Of a stretch of 64,000 nucleotides of DNA, positions 9,397 to 17,940 are shown piece after piece (positions within the stretch are counted from its first letter, which is position 1; each line of letters begins with the position of its first letter). Under the pieces are notes generated by a model. The model was not told where the DNA came from and did no database searches. It was given only the letters and a program-made list of their open reading frames with translations. Position numbers and translations under genes: made by a program. Source of the stretch: Bacilliculturomica massiliensis. GTDB lineage: Bacteria > Bacillota > Clostridia > Peptostreptococcales > Anaerovoracaceae. The stretch lies in contig NZ_LR027603.1 in the NCBI RefSeq assembly GCF_900605495.1, forward strand, positions 683,997-747,996, in the 5' to 3' direction.

Positions 9397-9501
9397 TGGT
9401 ATCGTGCAGGAAATATCCCGAAGGAATATTGATGAAATAATAGAGAATTCTGCTTTGCCGGTGAGCCCGCGGAGCGGGGGATGATGCGGAATAGAACCTA
9501 T

Positions 9502-10803
9502 CTATTCCTCCATAAAAAACTCCATGGCCAGACGGTTGAGGGAGTCCTGATCCCCGGCGGCCATCAGTTCTCTGGCCGAGTGCATGGCCAGGACCGGGAC
9601 GCCCACGTCGGCGGTGAGCATGGGAAGCCACGCGGAGGAGAGGGAGCCCAGCGTGCTGCCCCCCGGAATGTCGGAGCGGTTCACATATTTCTGGTATGGA
9701 ATGCGGTGGGCGGCGCACAGCTGCTGGATGACGCCCAGAGCGGCGCTGTCTGTGGCGTAGCGCTGACTTGTGTTGATCTTCAGAGCAAAGCCTCCGCCTG
9801 CCTGTGGAAAATTGGTGAGATCGTTTTTGTCCGGACGATTGGGATGGTATCCGTGGGCCACGTCCATGCTGATCATGAGGCCGGCGAGCAGGTTGTCATA
9901 CATTCTTGCTTCGCTGATCCCCAGGGCGGCGTACAGTTTTTTGAGCAGGATCGTCGTGATCATGGAGTCGGCGCCCTGCTTTGTCTGGCTGCCTACCTCC
10001 TCATTGTCATAGAGCGCGATGAGACTGACGCTTTTTCCGTTTACGTCTCCGTTTCCGGCGGCAGTGATCCCCTTGAGGCAGGCCATCACGGAGGTGAGAT
10101 TATCCAGTCTGGGTGCGGACAGGAATTCGTTTCGCAGTCCCAGCAGACAGCCGTCTTCAGCGTTATAGACATAGAGATCGAAGTCCAGAATATCTTCTGG
10201 GGGGACGCCCAGCTCATCAGCCAGAAAGTCGTAGAAGAAGGTATCCTGATTGAGATCGTCTTCCAGAAGGCCGGCGATCGGGAGCATGTCGTTCTGCGGA
10301 TTCAGCTCCTGTCCGCTGTTGATCTCGCGGTTGACGTGGATGGCCAGATTGGGGATCGTCAGCAGAGGGCGGCTTATTTCCACAAGACGGGTGCGCGGAG
10401 CGAAGACAGAATCGCCCTTCAGGGTGACACGGCCGGCCACGGAAAGGGGACGGTCCATCCAGGTATTTCGGATCAGCCCGCCGTAGCATTCCACGTTCAC
10501 TTTTAGAAAGCTTTTGGAGGTCATTTCCGGAGCGGGTTTGATCCGCAGACAGGGATGGTCCGTATGGGCGGATAGGATCCGCAGGGAATGGGAGGTCTCC
10601 AGCTTTTCGCCGATGTGAAACGCAAAGAGACTTGTCCCGTACACCGTCACATAGTAACGGCCGCCTCGCTGAAGGTTCCAGTCTCTGCATAGATCCAGAG
10701 ACTGAAATCCCGCCGCGTCCAGTATTTTCGCACTCTCCGCCGCGACGTGGAAGGGGGAGGTGCCTTTCTTTATAAACGATAGTAACTCATTTGCTGCATT
10801 CAT
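9502..10803 (-). CDS. M18 family aminopeptidase
   Basis: Cytoplasmic metallo-aminopeptidase of 433 residues, normal for the M18 family (aspartyl aminopeptidase/ApeB type). The start MNAANELLSF is chosen at 10803 because AAGGAAG precedes it; the frame stays open further upstream without a binding site. Family motifs visible are SAHTDHPCLRIKP near residue 77 (zinc His/Asp), LYDNEEVGSQTKQGAD in the middle (Glu pair) and VAHGYHPNRPDKND near the end. It removes N-terminal residues from peptides. It converges on the glycyl radical operon and is followed upstream by the zinc-ribbon gene on the same strand. Confidence 0.92.
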   Translation of the reverse strand: MNAANELLSFIKKGTSPFHVAAESAKILDAAGFQSLDLCRDWNLQRGGRYYVTVYGTSLFAFHIGEKLETSHSLRILSAHTDHPCLRIKPAPEMTSKSFLKVNVECYGGLIRNTWMDRPLSVAGRVTLKGDSVFAPRTRLVEISRPLLTIPNLAIHVNREINSGQELNPQNDMLPIAGLLEDDLNQDTFFYDFLADELGVPPEDILDFDLYVYNAEDGCLLGLRNEFLSAPRLDNLTSVMACLKGITAAGNGDVNGKSVSLIALYDNEEVGSQTKQGADSMITTILLKKLYAALGISEARMYDNLLAGLMISMDVAHGYHPNRPDKNDLTNFPQAGGGFALKINTSQRYATDSAALGVIQQLCAAHRIPYQKYVNRSDIPGGSTLGSLSSAWLPMLTADVGVPVLAMHSARELMAAGDQDSLNRLAMEFFMEE

Positions 10804-10891
10804 GAAGAACTTCCTTTCTGCTGTTTTCCCACTGTGTTCCTGTAGTTTTTCTGTGCTTTTTCCCGTTATCTTCCGGCCTGCAAAAGGCCCA

Positions 10892-11410
10892 TTATTCGCT
10901 CTCGGCACCGTCCTCGGGTACGTTTGCCCTGTCTTTTCCACGATCGAGACAGTACATGGAATTTTCATATATGTATATTCCGGCGCTTGCAAGGAAATTG
11001 GCGTACTCGGTATCGTCGAGCCTCTCGATGGATTCTGCGATCTGCCGGCGGATCTCCTCCGGCCTGAAAGGCGAGCGCACACCGCGGACGATGAGAAATA
11101 CCACGGTCAGCGCCGTGCCGCAGAGCACCATCAGCCAGCCGTGGCCCTGATTCCAGAATAGCTCAAGAATAAAGTAAGCGAATACCAGACACATAGCCCA
11201 GACCGCCAGCATAACGCGGAGCATATCCAGTAAGACCGTTACGCGGAAGGCGAACGGGGTCTTCAGGGCGGGCTCCTTTATGGCGGGATCAATGAGGGTC
11301 TGTCCGCACTCGGTACAAATTTTGATCGGGCATCCATAGCCCCCATAGATGGTCTTGTTGCGTTCCAGTTTTGTATCGCAGTGGGGACAGTTCAGCGAAC
11401 GATTGCTCAT
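10892..11410 (-). CDS. Zinc-ribbon membrane protein, function unknown
   Basis: Small protein of 172 residues. The N-terminus has two Cys pairs (CPHCDTKL and CTECGQTL, with an extra CPIKI) that form a zinc ribbon. Two hydrophobic segments follow at about residues 55-80 and 90-108, then a charged C-terminal helix-rich tail. Start supported by AGGAGG. It lies 88 bases upstream of the M18 peptidase on the same strand and may share its transcript. I do not recognise a named family. Confidence 0.75.
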   Translation of the reverse strand: MSNRSLNCPHCDTKLERNKTIYGGYGCPIKICTECGQTLIDPAIKEPALKTPFAFRVTVLLDMLRVMLAVWAMCLVFAYFILELFWNQGHGWLMVLCGTALTVVFLIVRGVRSPFRPEEIRRQIAESIERLDDTEYANFLASAGIYIYENSMYCLDRGKDRANVPEDGAESE

Positions 11411-11570
11411 GTGTTGTTCCTCCTTAAAACGCAGACTGCCGGCTTTTTCCGACGCGCTGCAGCTATGGCATTAAGTATAGCACAATCTTCCGTAGATTTC
11501 CATTCCTCCTTCCAACTCAGAGAACCGTTCCGTCCGGACAGGCGGATCGTCTGCGGGGCGGCAGGGCTGA

Positions 11571-11650
11571 ATGTCTGGGTGTGTGCGGTTATTCAGGTCG
11601 GCCGGACGGAATGTTTGGGTGCGTATGGTTATCCGGCGCGGCCGGACGGC
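11571..11650. repeat. Two degenerate 40-bp tandem units
   Basis: Units start with ATGTCTGGGT and ATGTTTGGGT exactly 40 bases apart and share a GGTTAT core and a GCGGCCGGACGG-type end, roughly 75 percent identical by eye. No coding potential seen. Confidence 0.55.
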
Positions 11651-11777
11651 GCCTGAGTGTGAAATCTGCCGTACGTTTGGACGGGCGTTTGGGTGGGTGA
11701 AGTTTGAGGCCGGAGGGGGGATTGGATGTGCGCAAGTCAAGGCACGCCGGTAACAGGCCGCTGATAAAAGCAAAAAT

Positions 11778-11806
11778 TTGCTAAATAATATAAAATATGA
11801 TATACT
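11778..11806 (+). promoter_or_regulatory. Sigma-A type promoter for comEC-holA
   Basis: TTGCTA, a 17-base AT-rich spacer, then TATACT, in an island much richer in A/T than the surroundings. It would give a leader of roughly 310 bases before comEC. Confidence 0.65.
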
Positions 11807-12129
11807 GTTGATGCAGGGTGGTCCGGTGACAGCCGCTGAGACGTCAGGAACCGGCGAAAAAGCCGGGACGACCAGAGCGGCCAGGGTTACAGGGGAGGTC
11901 ATGGCTGCCGGGGGTGGCTAGTACTGCCGGATCGGTCCGGGCGGCTGAAGGGTCGGCGCAGGGCGCAGAGCAGGTCTTTTCAGGTGCGTCTCCGATCCTG
12001 CAGGCCAGCCGCCTGTGCTGGGAAATAGAAGGACATGGGAAAAAATGGGGTCAAAAAAGCAAATGGGCATGGAAAAGGAAATGAGAATGGGAATGGGAAT
12101 GGAAGGGGAAAGGACAGGGGGATAGACGA

Positions 12130-14787
12130 ATGGATGATCGGACAATGAGGGCGGGATTTTTCATGGGACCGCCTCAGCGGCGGCCGCTGACCGTTGGGAC
12201 CCTGGGGTTCGCACTGGGTATTTTTCTGCAGTTTTTCGCGGGATACCGGTTTTGCGTCGGCCTGCCGGGACTTGCGGCTCTGGCCGCCGCCGCTGCCTTC
12301 GTCCCGGGGAGCAGAGGAAAAAGGCGGAGGTCTCCGCCGGTCTCGGAGGCGGGACTGCTGCTGCGCTCCGCTTTGATGCTCATTCTGGCCGCGTGCTGCT
12401 GCGGCAGTCTGCTGATGTATATGGAGATGGGACGGACAGGAGCAGATACAGTGGAGGGCTTGACAGCGGAGGAAAAACAGGCTGTCAGGCTTTCGGGAGA
12501 GATCGAGAGCGTGCGCCCCCATGAGAGACGCGGGGAGGGCGGAGACAACGCTCTGGAAGCGGATTACTGCAAGGTGACGCTGCGGACGGGTTTTCGGGAA
12601 AAGGCGTTGGTGTCGGTGCGGGGAACGCCGGAGCAGCTGGGCGTTTCTTCCTTTGCGGATCTGGTGGGCAGGAGGGCGGAGGCTTTCGGTTCATTGAGTC
12701 TGCCGCCCGGGCGCAGAAACCCGGGATGTTTTGACTACCGATCATATCTGCGCAGCCGGGATGTGTTTTTTCTGCTGGATGCGGGCCGGGGCGGCCTGAA
12801 GGCGGATCGGCGGGTGAGCAGTCCGTTTTTCCACCAACTGGCGCTGATGCGGGAAGCCTTTGCGCAGCGGGTGCTGGAAGGCGGGGACGGTGAGACGGGC
12901 GGACTTTTGCTGAGCATGCTATTTGGCGATAAGTCCTATCTGGACGAGACGGTGTATGAGGAATTTCAGCAGAACGGCACAGCCCATCTGCTGGCGGTGT
13001 CGGGCATACACGTCAATGTGATCTATCTTTACATGAGGAAGCTCATGGGGAGCAGGCGTGATCTGGTCCCCTCGGCGGCAGTGCTGGCGTTTCTGGCGGT
13101 CTACGCGGCGCTGTCGGGATTTGCGCCCTCGGCGGTGAGGGCTTCGCTGATGATCGCCATGAGCGCGTCGGCGGTGCTGCTGCGGAGGGATTATGATATG
13201 TGCACGGCAGTCTCTGCGTCGGCTCTGCTGCTGCTGGTCCTGCAGCCCTACCGGCTTTTCGACGCGGGGTTTCAGCTTTCATTTCTGGCTGCAGGGACGC
13301 TGGCAGTGATCCTGCCGTGGGCGGAGGCCAAGGCGCTGGGCATGGCGGACCGGCTGCGGTGTAAGTGGATCGGAAGGCTGTTTGACGCGGCGGGCCCGCT
13401 GGTCGTACTGCAGATCACCATGGCTCCGGCCACCGCGTATTTATTTCAGTATTTTTCATGGTCTTCTTTCCTTCTAAATCCCCTGCTGATCCCGCTTGCG
13501 GGAGTTGTGGTCCCTCTGGGGATGCTGGCCTTTCCGGTCAGTTTTCTGCCAAAGCTGCTGTCCGGGATGCTTCCGGTCTCCCTGTTGGGATCATTTCCGG
13601 AGCAGGCGGGACAGGGGATCTTTGCGCTGTGTCTGAATGGGGCGCTGCTTCCGGCCAGGATCATGATCCTGACCGGTCGTATCTTTGCGGAACGGGACTG
13701 GGGGTTCTTCCGGACGGTCAGTCCGCCTATGGGAGTGATGATGCTTTTTTACGGAGGTATATTTTTTGCCTGCTGTGAGAGCCGGTATCTTTTCATGCGA
13801 AGGGGCGGCCGAAGGATAGCAGGGGGAGTTTTGGCGGGGATTCTGACGTTCAGTTCCGTATTCCCCTGGGCGGCGGGCGCTGCGGATCTGCCGCTGCCTT
13901 TTTCCAGAAGAACGTATCCCATGGTATTTGTAGACGTGGGCCAGGGCGATTGTCTGCACATCCGCACGCCGGGAGGCAGGAATGTGCTGGTGGACGGAGG
14001 CGGAAACCGGAACTACAATATAGGAAAGAAGACGCTGGCGCCCTATCTGCTGAAGAATGGCGTGAAGAAGATCGACCTGGCGCTGGCAACGCATCTGCAC
14101 GCGGATCATTACCGGGGAATAGAGGAACTGGCCGCGATCATGCCCGTGGAAAAAATCGGATTATACGAAGGAAACAGGCTTCGCGAAGAGGAGATCAGAG
14201 CTGGGCTGCAGAGGGAAAGCGGGAAACAGGAAACGGAGATGCTGTATTTGAAGAAGGGAGACCGGATCCGTCTGGATCAGGACGTGTGGGTGGAAGTGCT
14301 GGCTCCGGAGAGGAAAAGCGAGGCGGAATACCGGCGGCTGATCGCCGACGATGCGGATGAGAACGCGTCCTGCCTGATATTTCGCATTCACTGGAAGAAA
14401 CTCACGGTACTCATGACGGGGGATATGGGATTTGAGGGAGAGACTGATCTGCTGGCCCGGGGCGGAGGGGCGGAGGCTCACATCCTGAAGACTGGACACC
14501 ACGGCAGCCGGTATTCCACCTCGGAGGAATTTTTGAAGGCGGTGTCTCCGGACGCGGCGGTCATTCAGGTGGGAAAAAATAATTTTGGCCATCCCTCCGG
14601 CCGGGTATTGGAATTATTTCGGGATTACGATATAATAACATATAGGACCGACCAGGACGGCGCGATCTTCGTCCGGAATATCTCAGAAAATGAGGCGGTC
14701 CTCAGCGATATTTGCGAGGAGAAATTATGGCGTATCAGTCTGCAAAAGCGCAGGAGCACGCGTATCAGACCTTTCAGAAGGACCTGA
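12130..14787 (+). CDS. comEC: ComEC/Rec2 competence DNA channel
   Basis: Polytopic membrane protein of 885 residues that carries single-stranded DNA across the cytoplasmic membrane in natural transformation. The N-terminal third has membrane segments and a soluble DUF4131-type domain. The central competence domain (about 220-520) contains LLSMLFGDKSYLDE and AVSGIHVNVIY. The C-terminal metallo-beta-lactamase-like domain (about 590-860) has VFVDVGQGDCLHI, HLHADHYRG at about residue 655 and KTGHHGSRYSTSEEF, the set expected for a nuclease-type ComEC. Full length for the family. The start uses GGGGG 8 bases upstream; ATG at 12145 is an alternative. It overlaps holA by 61 bases. Confidence 0.93.
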   Translation: MDDRTMRAGFFMGPPQRRPLTVGTLGFALGIFLQFFAGYRFCVGLPGLAALAAAAAFVPGSRGKRRRSPPVSEAGLLLRSALMLILAACCCGSLLMYMEMGRTGADTVEGLTAEEKQAVRLSGEIESVRPHERRGEGGDNALEADYCKVTLRTGFREKALVSVRGTPEQLGVSSFADLVGRRAEAFGSLSLPPGRRNPGCFDYRSYLRSRDVFFLLDAGRGGLKADRRVSSPFFHQLALMREAFAQRVLEGGDGETGGLLLSMLFGDKSYLDETVYEEFQQNGTAHLLAVSGIHVNVIYLYMRKLMGSRRDLVPSAAVLAFLAVYAALSGFAPSAVRASLMIAMSASAVLLRRDYDMCTAVSASALLLLVLQPYRLFDAGFQLSFLAAGTLAVILPWAEAKALGMADRLRCKWIGRLFDAAGPLVVLQITMAPATAYLFQYFSWSSFLLNPLLIPLAGVVVPLGMLAFPVSFLPKLLSGMLPVSLLGSFPEQAGQGIFALCLNGALLPARIMILTGRIFAERDWGFFRTVSPPMGVMMLFYGGIFFACCESRYLFMRRGGRRIAGGVLAGILTFSSVFPWAAGAADLPLPFSRRTYPMVFVDVGQGDCLHIRTPGGRNVLVDGGGNRNYNIGKKTLAPYLLKNGVKKIDLALATHLHADHYRGIEELAAIMPVEKIGLYEGNRLREEEIRAGLQRESGKQETEMLYLKKGDRIRLDQDVWVEVLAPERKSEAEYRRLIADDADENASCLIFRIHWKKLTVLMTGDMGFEGETDLLARGGGAEAHILKTGHHGSRYSTSEEFLKAVSPDAAVIQVGKNNFGHPSGRVLELFRDYDIITYRTDQDGAIFVRNISENEAVLSDICEEKLWRISLQKRRSTRIRPFRRT

Positions 14788-15782
14788 AAGGGGAGAGCCT
14801 GCCCAACGCGCTGTTTTTTTACGGAAGAGAAGGCTTTCTGGCCGAGTGGGCTGTGGGAGCGCTGATCAAAAAATATGTAAATCCGGCCGTGATGGCCATG
14901 GAATATTCCCACATGGACGGAAAGACCGTTACGATCGACGAGCTGAAGAACTGCTGCGAGACGCTGCCCATGCTCTCGGAGCGAAAAGTGGTGCTGGTGA
15001 CGGATTTCCCGCCGCTGGCCGGTGAGAAATCCAAGAATTTCAGCGAGGCGGATGAGAAAGAACTGGCAGAATACATTAAAAAACTGCCGGACACTACACT
15101 TCTGCTGTTCACAGCGGAAACGGCCGACCGTCGCAGGAAGCTGTTTAAGGCTCTCACGGAGAGCGGGAAGGTGTACGATTTCTGCCAGCTGCCGGAAAAA
15201 CAGCTGGTGAATTTTATTATGAAGCGTCTGAAGCTGGCGGGAAAGAGTGCGAGGGCTTCAGCCATCTCCGCGTTTATCGGTCAGACGGGCTACTATGACA
15301 AGGAGACGGACTACACCCTGTACAATGTGGAAAACGACGTGAAGAAAGCGGTTTCTCACAGCTCGGGAGAGGAAGTCACGGCGGAGGATTTCGGCGCAAC
15401 GGTGGCCGGAAATATCGACACCAATGTATTTGCCATGCTGGACGCCGTGAGCAGGGACCGGAAGGAAGAAGCGTTTTTATTCCTTCACAATATCCTGGAT
15501 TCCGGAGAAAATACGTATAAACTGCTGGCGCTGGTATGCAGCCAGTTTGAGCTGATGCTCTCCGCCAAGGAGATGAAGGAGGAGGGCCTGCCTTTCTCCG
15601 ACATCCAGAAGCAGCTGAACGTTCATGAATTTCGGATAAAAAAGGCGCTGCAGTTTGCCCAGGGGTACTCCGTGCAGAAGCTGCGCCGGGTCCTGCGGAG
15701 CGCCTATGAGGTGGATAAGAACATAAAGACGGGCATACTGGAGCAGAGACTGGCGCTGGAGATGTTCGTGGCGGAGATATAG
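14727..15782 (+). CDS. holA: DNA polymerase III delta subunit
   Basis: Clamp-loader delta subunit of 351 residues, opening the sliding clamp during replication. The start MAYQSAKAQE at 14727 has GAGGAG 5 bases upstream; ATG at 14712 lacks one. NALFFYGREGFLAEWAVGAL matches the N-terminal delta motif, and the C-terminal collar domain (FEL MLSAKEMKEEG region) follows. The comEC-holA order with overlap is a classic Firmicute arrangement and strengthens the call. Confidence 0.92.
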   Translation: MAYQSAKAQEHAYQTFQKDLKGESLPNALFFYGREGFLAEWAVGALIKKYVNPAVMAMEYSHMDGKTVTIDELKNCCETLPMLSERKVVLVTDFPPLAGEKSKNFSEADEKELAEYIKKLPDTTLLLFTAETADRRRKLFKALTESGKVYDFCQLPEKQLVNFIMKRLKLAGKSARASAISAFIGQTGYYDKETDYTLYNVENDVKKAVSHSSGEEVTAEDFGATVAGNIDTNVFAMLDAVSRDRKEEAFLFLHNILDSGENTYKLLALVCSQFELMLSAKEMKEEGLPFSDIQKQLNVHEFRIKKALQFAQGYSVQKLRRVLRSAYEVDKNIKTGILEQRLALEMFVAEI

Positions 15783-15881
15783 CGGAAGAAAGGGCCGGAC
15801 GCCGCGGCAGGATGGAGACCGCAGACCGCAGGCGGAAGACCGCAGACATTCGCGGATGGTTTGATATTTTTTATAGTTGGT

Positions 15882-15924
15882 CCCGACCGGCGGGAGTAAG
15901 TTCTCCCGCCGGCAGCGGGTTTTT
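15882..15924 (+). terminator. Rho-independent terminator after holA
   Basis: Perfect stem CCGGCGGGAG/CTCCCGCCGG around TAAGTT, extended by CCCG/CGGG, followed by TTTTT. It sits between holA and the DMT transporter. Confidence 0.85.
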
Positions 15925-15944
15925 GGGAAGGGTTGCTGACAATA

Positions 15945-17033
15945 ATGAAACAACAAGTGAAAGCGGATCTGATGCTGGTATTGGTCACGCTGTTTTGGGG
16001 GATCTCTTACATACTTCTGGATCTGAGCCTGGAGCAGATTCAGCCGTTTACGCTGAATGCCATGCGCTTTCTCTTCGCATTTTTTGTCGCGGGGATCATC
16101 AGCTTCAATCAACTTAAAAGTGTAAATAAGACCACGCTCCTGTACAGTGCGCTGGTGGGATTTTCTCTGCTGTTTGTCTATATAGGAGCGACATTCGGCG
16201 TTCTCTATACCAGTCTGTCCAACGCGGGGTTTTTGTGTGCGCTGACCGTGGTGTTGACGCCAATATTAGCGTTTATATTCTTTAAACAGAAACCAAATCC
16301 CAAGCTGACCGTCGTGGTGGCCATGGCTCTGGCGGGGATCGCGCTGCTCACCCTGAGCGGGGGTATGCGGCCGGCGCTGGGGGATATACTCTGTATCATG
16401 TGCGCCGTAGCCTACGCCTTCGACCTGCTGATCACGGAGATCGCGGTGAGCAGGGAGGAAGTGGACGCCTATCAGCTTGGCGTGTTTCAGCTGGGATTTA
16501 CAGGGCTGTTTATGCTGATCCTGTGTCTGATCTTTGAGACGCCCACATTGCCCCGTACCCCTGCGGTGTGGGGAGCAGTGCTGACGCTGTCCATATTCTG
16601 CACAGGGCTTGCCTTTATCGTGCAGGCCGTGGCGCAGCAGTACACCAGCGCTTCCCACGTGGGAGTCATCTTTACGCTGGAACCGGTCTTCGCCGGCATC
16701 GCGGCCTACTTCGTAGCCCATGAGGTACTGACGCCTCAGGCGTACCTGGGCGCGGTGCTGTTGGTATCCAGCCTGTTTGTCATGGAGATCGACTTCGGAA
16801 AACTGTTTCGCCGTAAGACGGAGGAACTATCGGAAGGTTTGCCGGCGGGATCGCCGGAAGGGGCGCCGGGTGAAATGGCGGCGGGATCGTCGGAAGGATC
16901 GCTGGATGAAATGCCGGAGGGATCGCCGGAGGGGGCGCTGGATGAAATGTCGGCGGGATCGCCGGAAGGGGCGTTGGATGAAATGCCGGCGGATAGGCTG
17001 GAAGAGACCGTGGTGAAAACAGCCGGCAGGTAA
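15945..17033 (+). CDS. DMT superfamily (EamA) transporter with repetitive C-terminal tail
   Basis: Inner-membrane metabolite exporter-like protein of 362 residues. The start at 15945 is chosen because GGGAAGGG lies about 12 bases upstream; TTG at 15933 is too close to it. Two EamA repeats give 10 membrane segments within residues 1-290, with the family-typical LLYSALVGFSLLFVYIGATF and SASHVGVIFTLEPVFA. After the last segment comes a non-family tail of about 70 residues with four 12-residue repeats (consensus AGSPEGALDEMP), acidic and Gly/Ser/Pro-rich, presumably cytoplasmic and disordered. Substrate unknown. Confidence 0.88.
   Translation: MKQQVKADLMLVLVTLFWGISYILLDLSLEQIQPFTLNAMRFLFAFFVAGIISFNQLKSVNKTTLLYSALVGFSLLFVYIGATFGVLYTSLSNAGFLCALTVVLTPILAFIFFKQKPNPKLTVVVAMALAGIALLTLSGGMRPALGDILCIMCAVAYAFDLLITEIAVSREEVDAYQLGVFQLGFTGLFMLILCLIFETPTLPRTPAVWGAVLTLSIFCTGLAFIVQAVAQQYTSASHVGVIFTLEPVFAGIAAYFVAHEVLTPQAYLGAVLLVSSLFVMEIDFGKLFRRKTEELSEGLPAGSPEGAPGEMAAGSSEGSLDEMPEGSPEGALDEMSAGSPEGALDEMPADRLEETVVKTAGR
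16845..16988 (+). repeat. Four in-frame 36-bp tandem repeats in the transporter gene
   Basis: Units at 16845, 16881, 16917 and 16953, each 36 bases (12 codons), encoding AGSPEGAPGEMA, AGSSEGSLDEMP, EGSPEGALDEMS and AGSPEGALDEMP. A decayed fifth unit follows. Copy number change would keep the frame. Confidence 0.85.
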
Positions 17034-17091
17034 AGACAAAAGAGTCCCGAGAGGATGATCCGGGTACAAAAGTTTTCGAGATCCGAGGTCA

Positions 17092-17133
17092 GGAGGCTGT
17101 TGCAGAGCAAAATCTGTGGCAGGCTCCTTTTTT
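17092..17133 (+). terminator. Terminator after the DMT transporter
   Basis: A 15-position stem (GGAGGCTGTTGCAGA with TCTGTGGCAGGCTCC, one mismatch and a few G-T pairs) with loop GCAAAA, then TTTTTTG. Lies 58 bases after the stop. Confidence 0.8.
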
Positions 17134-17815
17134 GCATTATTAGTAAAGCCACATGCTTGTCAGACTCGCAGATGTTTTTTCTGCCATATCGTCCATCGTT
17201 TTATTATTCTGTCTGATCGGTTCTGTCTCGGGCTGAGAATGTACAGTTCTGCCAGCTACTAACTGCGGCTGCAGTGTCACCGTACTCATTTTTTGGCTTG
17301 TGTTAAGCTGTGCCGTGGTGCGGGACCGTTGAACCGCAGTAAATCAGGGTTTCGGAGGCGTCATGCCGCGGGGTCTCCACGCGGCGGAATGGCAGGGACC
17401 CGGGTAGTATTGTGCTGCGGGACAGCAGAGCTGTTAGTGAGTTGGGGTAGGTTGAGGTTAGCTGAAGTCAGTTGTGGGATAGTCGGCCACGGAATAGGTG
17501 AAAAGAGCAAAAAAAAATGAATATCACCGAAAAACACGTAAGAAACAGCAATAATATTCCAAAATTTACTTGGAAATAGGCGAACACTCAATAAAAAATG
17601 GAGTTTCACCTATTTAACAGCCACATTGCGGCGAGATCGGGAAAAAAATCTAAATTTGACCTACTTACTCTAAAGATCCGCCGCCGATGGGCTATTTAAA
17701 GACCGCCGGGAACAATACTTCACTGTGGATCGACGACCTGCCGGAAGCGGACTCCCGGATGTGGATCGTTGATCTGCCGGGAGCGGATACTCTGCCGCGG
17801 CAGTCTCGGAACAAG
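17134..17815. other. Gene-free spacer between DMT transporter and adhesin 1
   Basis: Nearly 700 bases without a credible gene. Composition is mixed: a GC-rich part up to about 17500, then an AT-rich part at about 17510-17690, then a GC-rich part with a short direct repeat at 17725-17787. No tRNA-like or riboswitch-like fold that I recognise. Confidence 0.5.
17725..17787. repeat. 27-bp direct repeat, 36-bp period
   Basis: GTGGATCGACGACCTGCCGG and GTGGATCGTTGATCTGCCGG begin 36 bases apart, each followed by AAGCGGA or GAGCGGA. Four mismatches in 27 bases. Non-coding. Confidence 0.6.
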
Positions 17816-17847
17816 CAGGCGGGGCGGCAGTAATGCCGCCCCGCCTG
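17816..17847 (-). terminator. GC-rich hairpin downstream of adhesin 1
   Basis: Perfect 14-bp inverted repeat (CAGGCGGGGCGGCA with its complement) around GTAA, 93 bases past the adhesin 1 stop in its direction of transcription. No clear T run follows on either strand, so it may be a transcript-stabilising or weak terminator hairpin. Confidence 0.5.
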
Positions 17848-17940
17848 GGAATCTGCGCTCCCGCCGAATAAAAACTGACGATCAGATGGTCAATTGGGGA
17901 AAACTGGCCGTCTGTTGGAGCAGGTTTGCGCCGGCGTCTT

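Larger units (their letters stand above)
11411..12129. other. Long gene-poor leader region before comEC
   Basis: 719 bases with no credible gene. It contains a degenerate 40-bp direct repeat, a strong promoter, a GC-rich untranslated leader, and a purine-rich stretch around 12034-12120 with repeated GGGAATGGGAATGG-like runs just before the comEC start. Short open frames across it have no ribosome binding sites. Confidence 0.6.
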
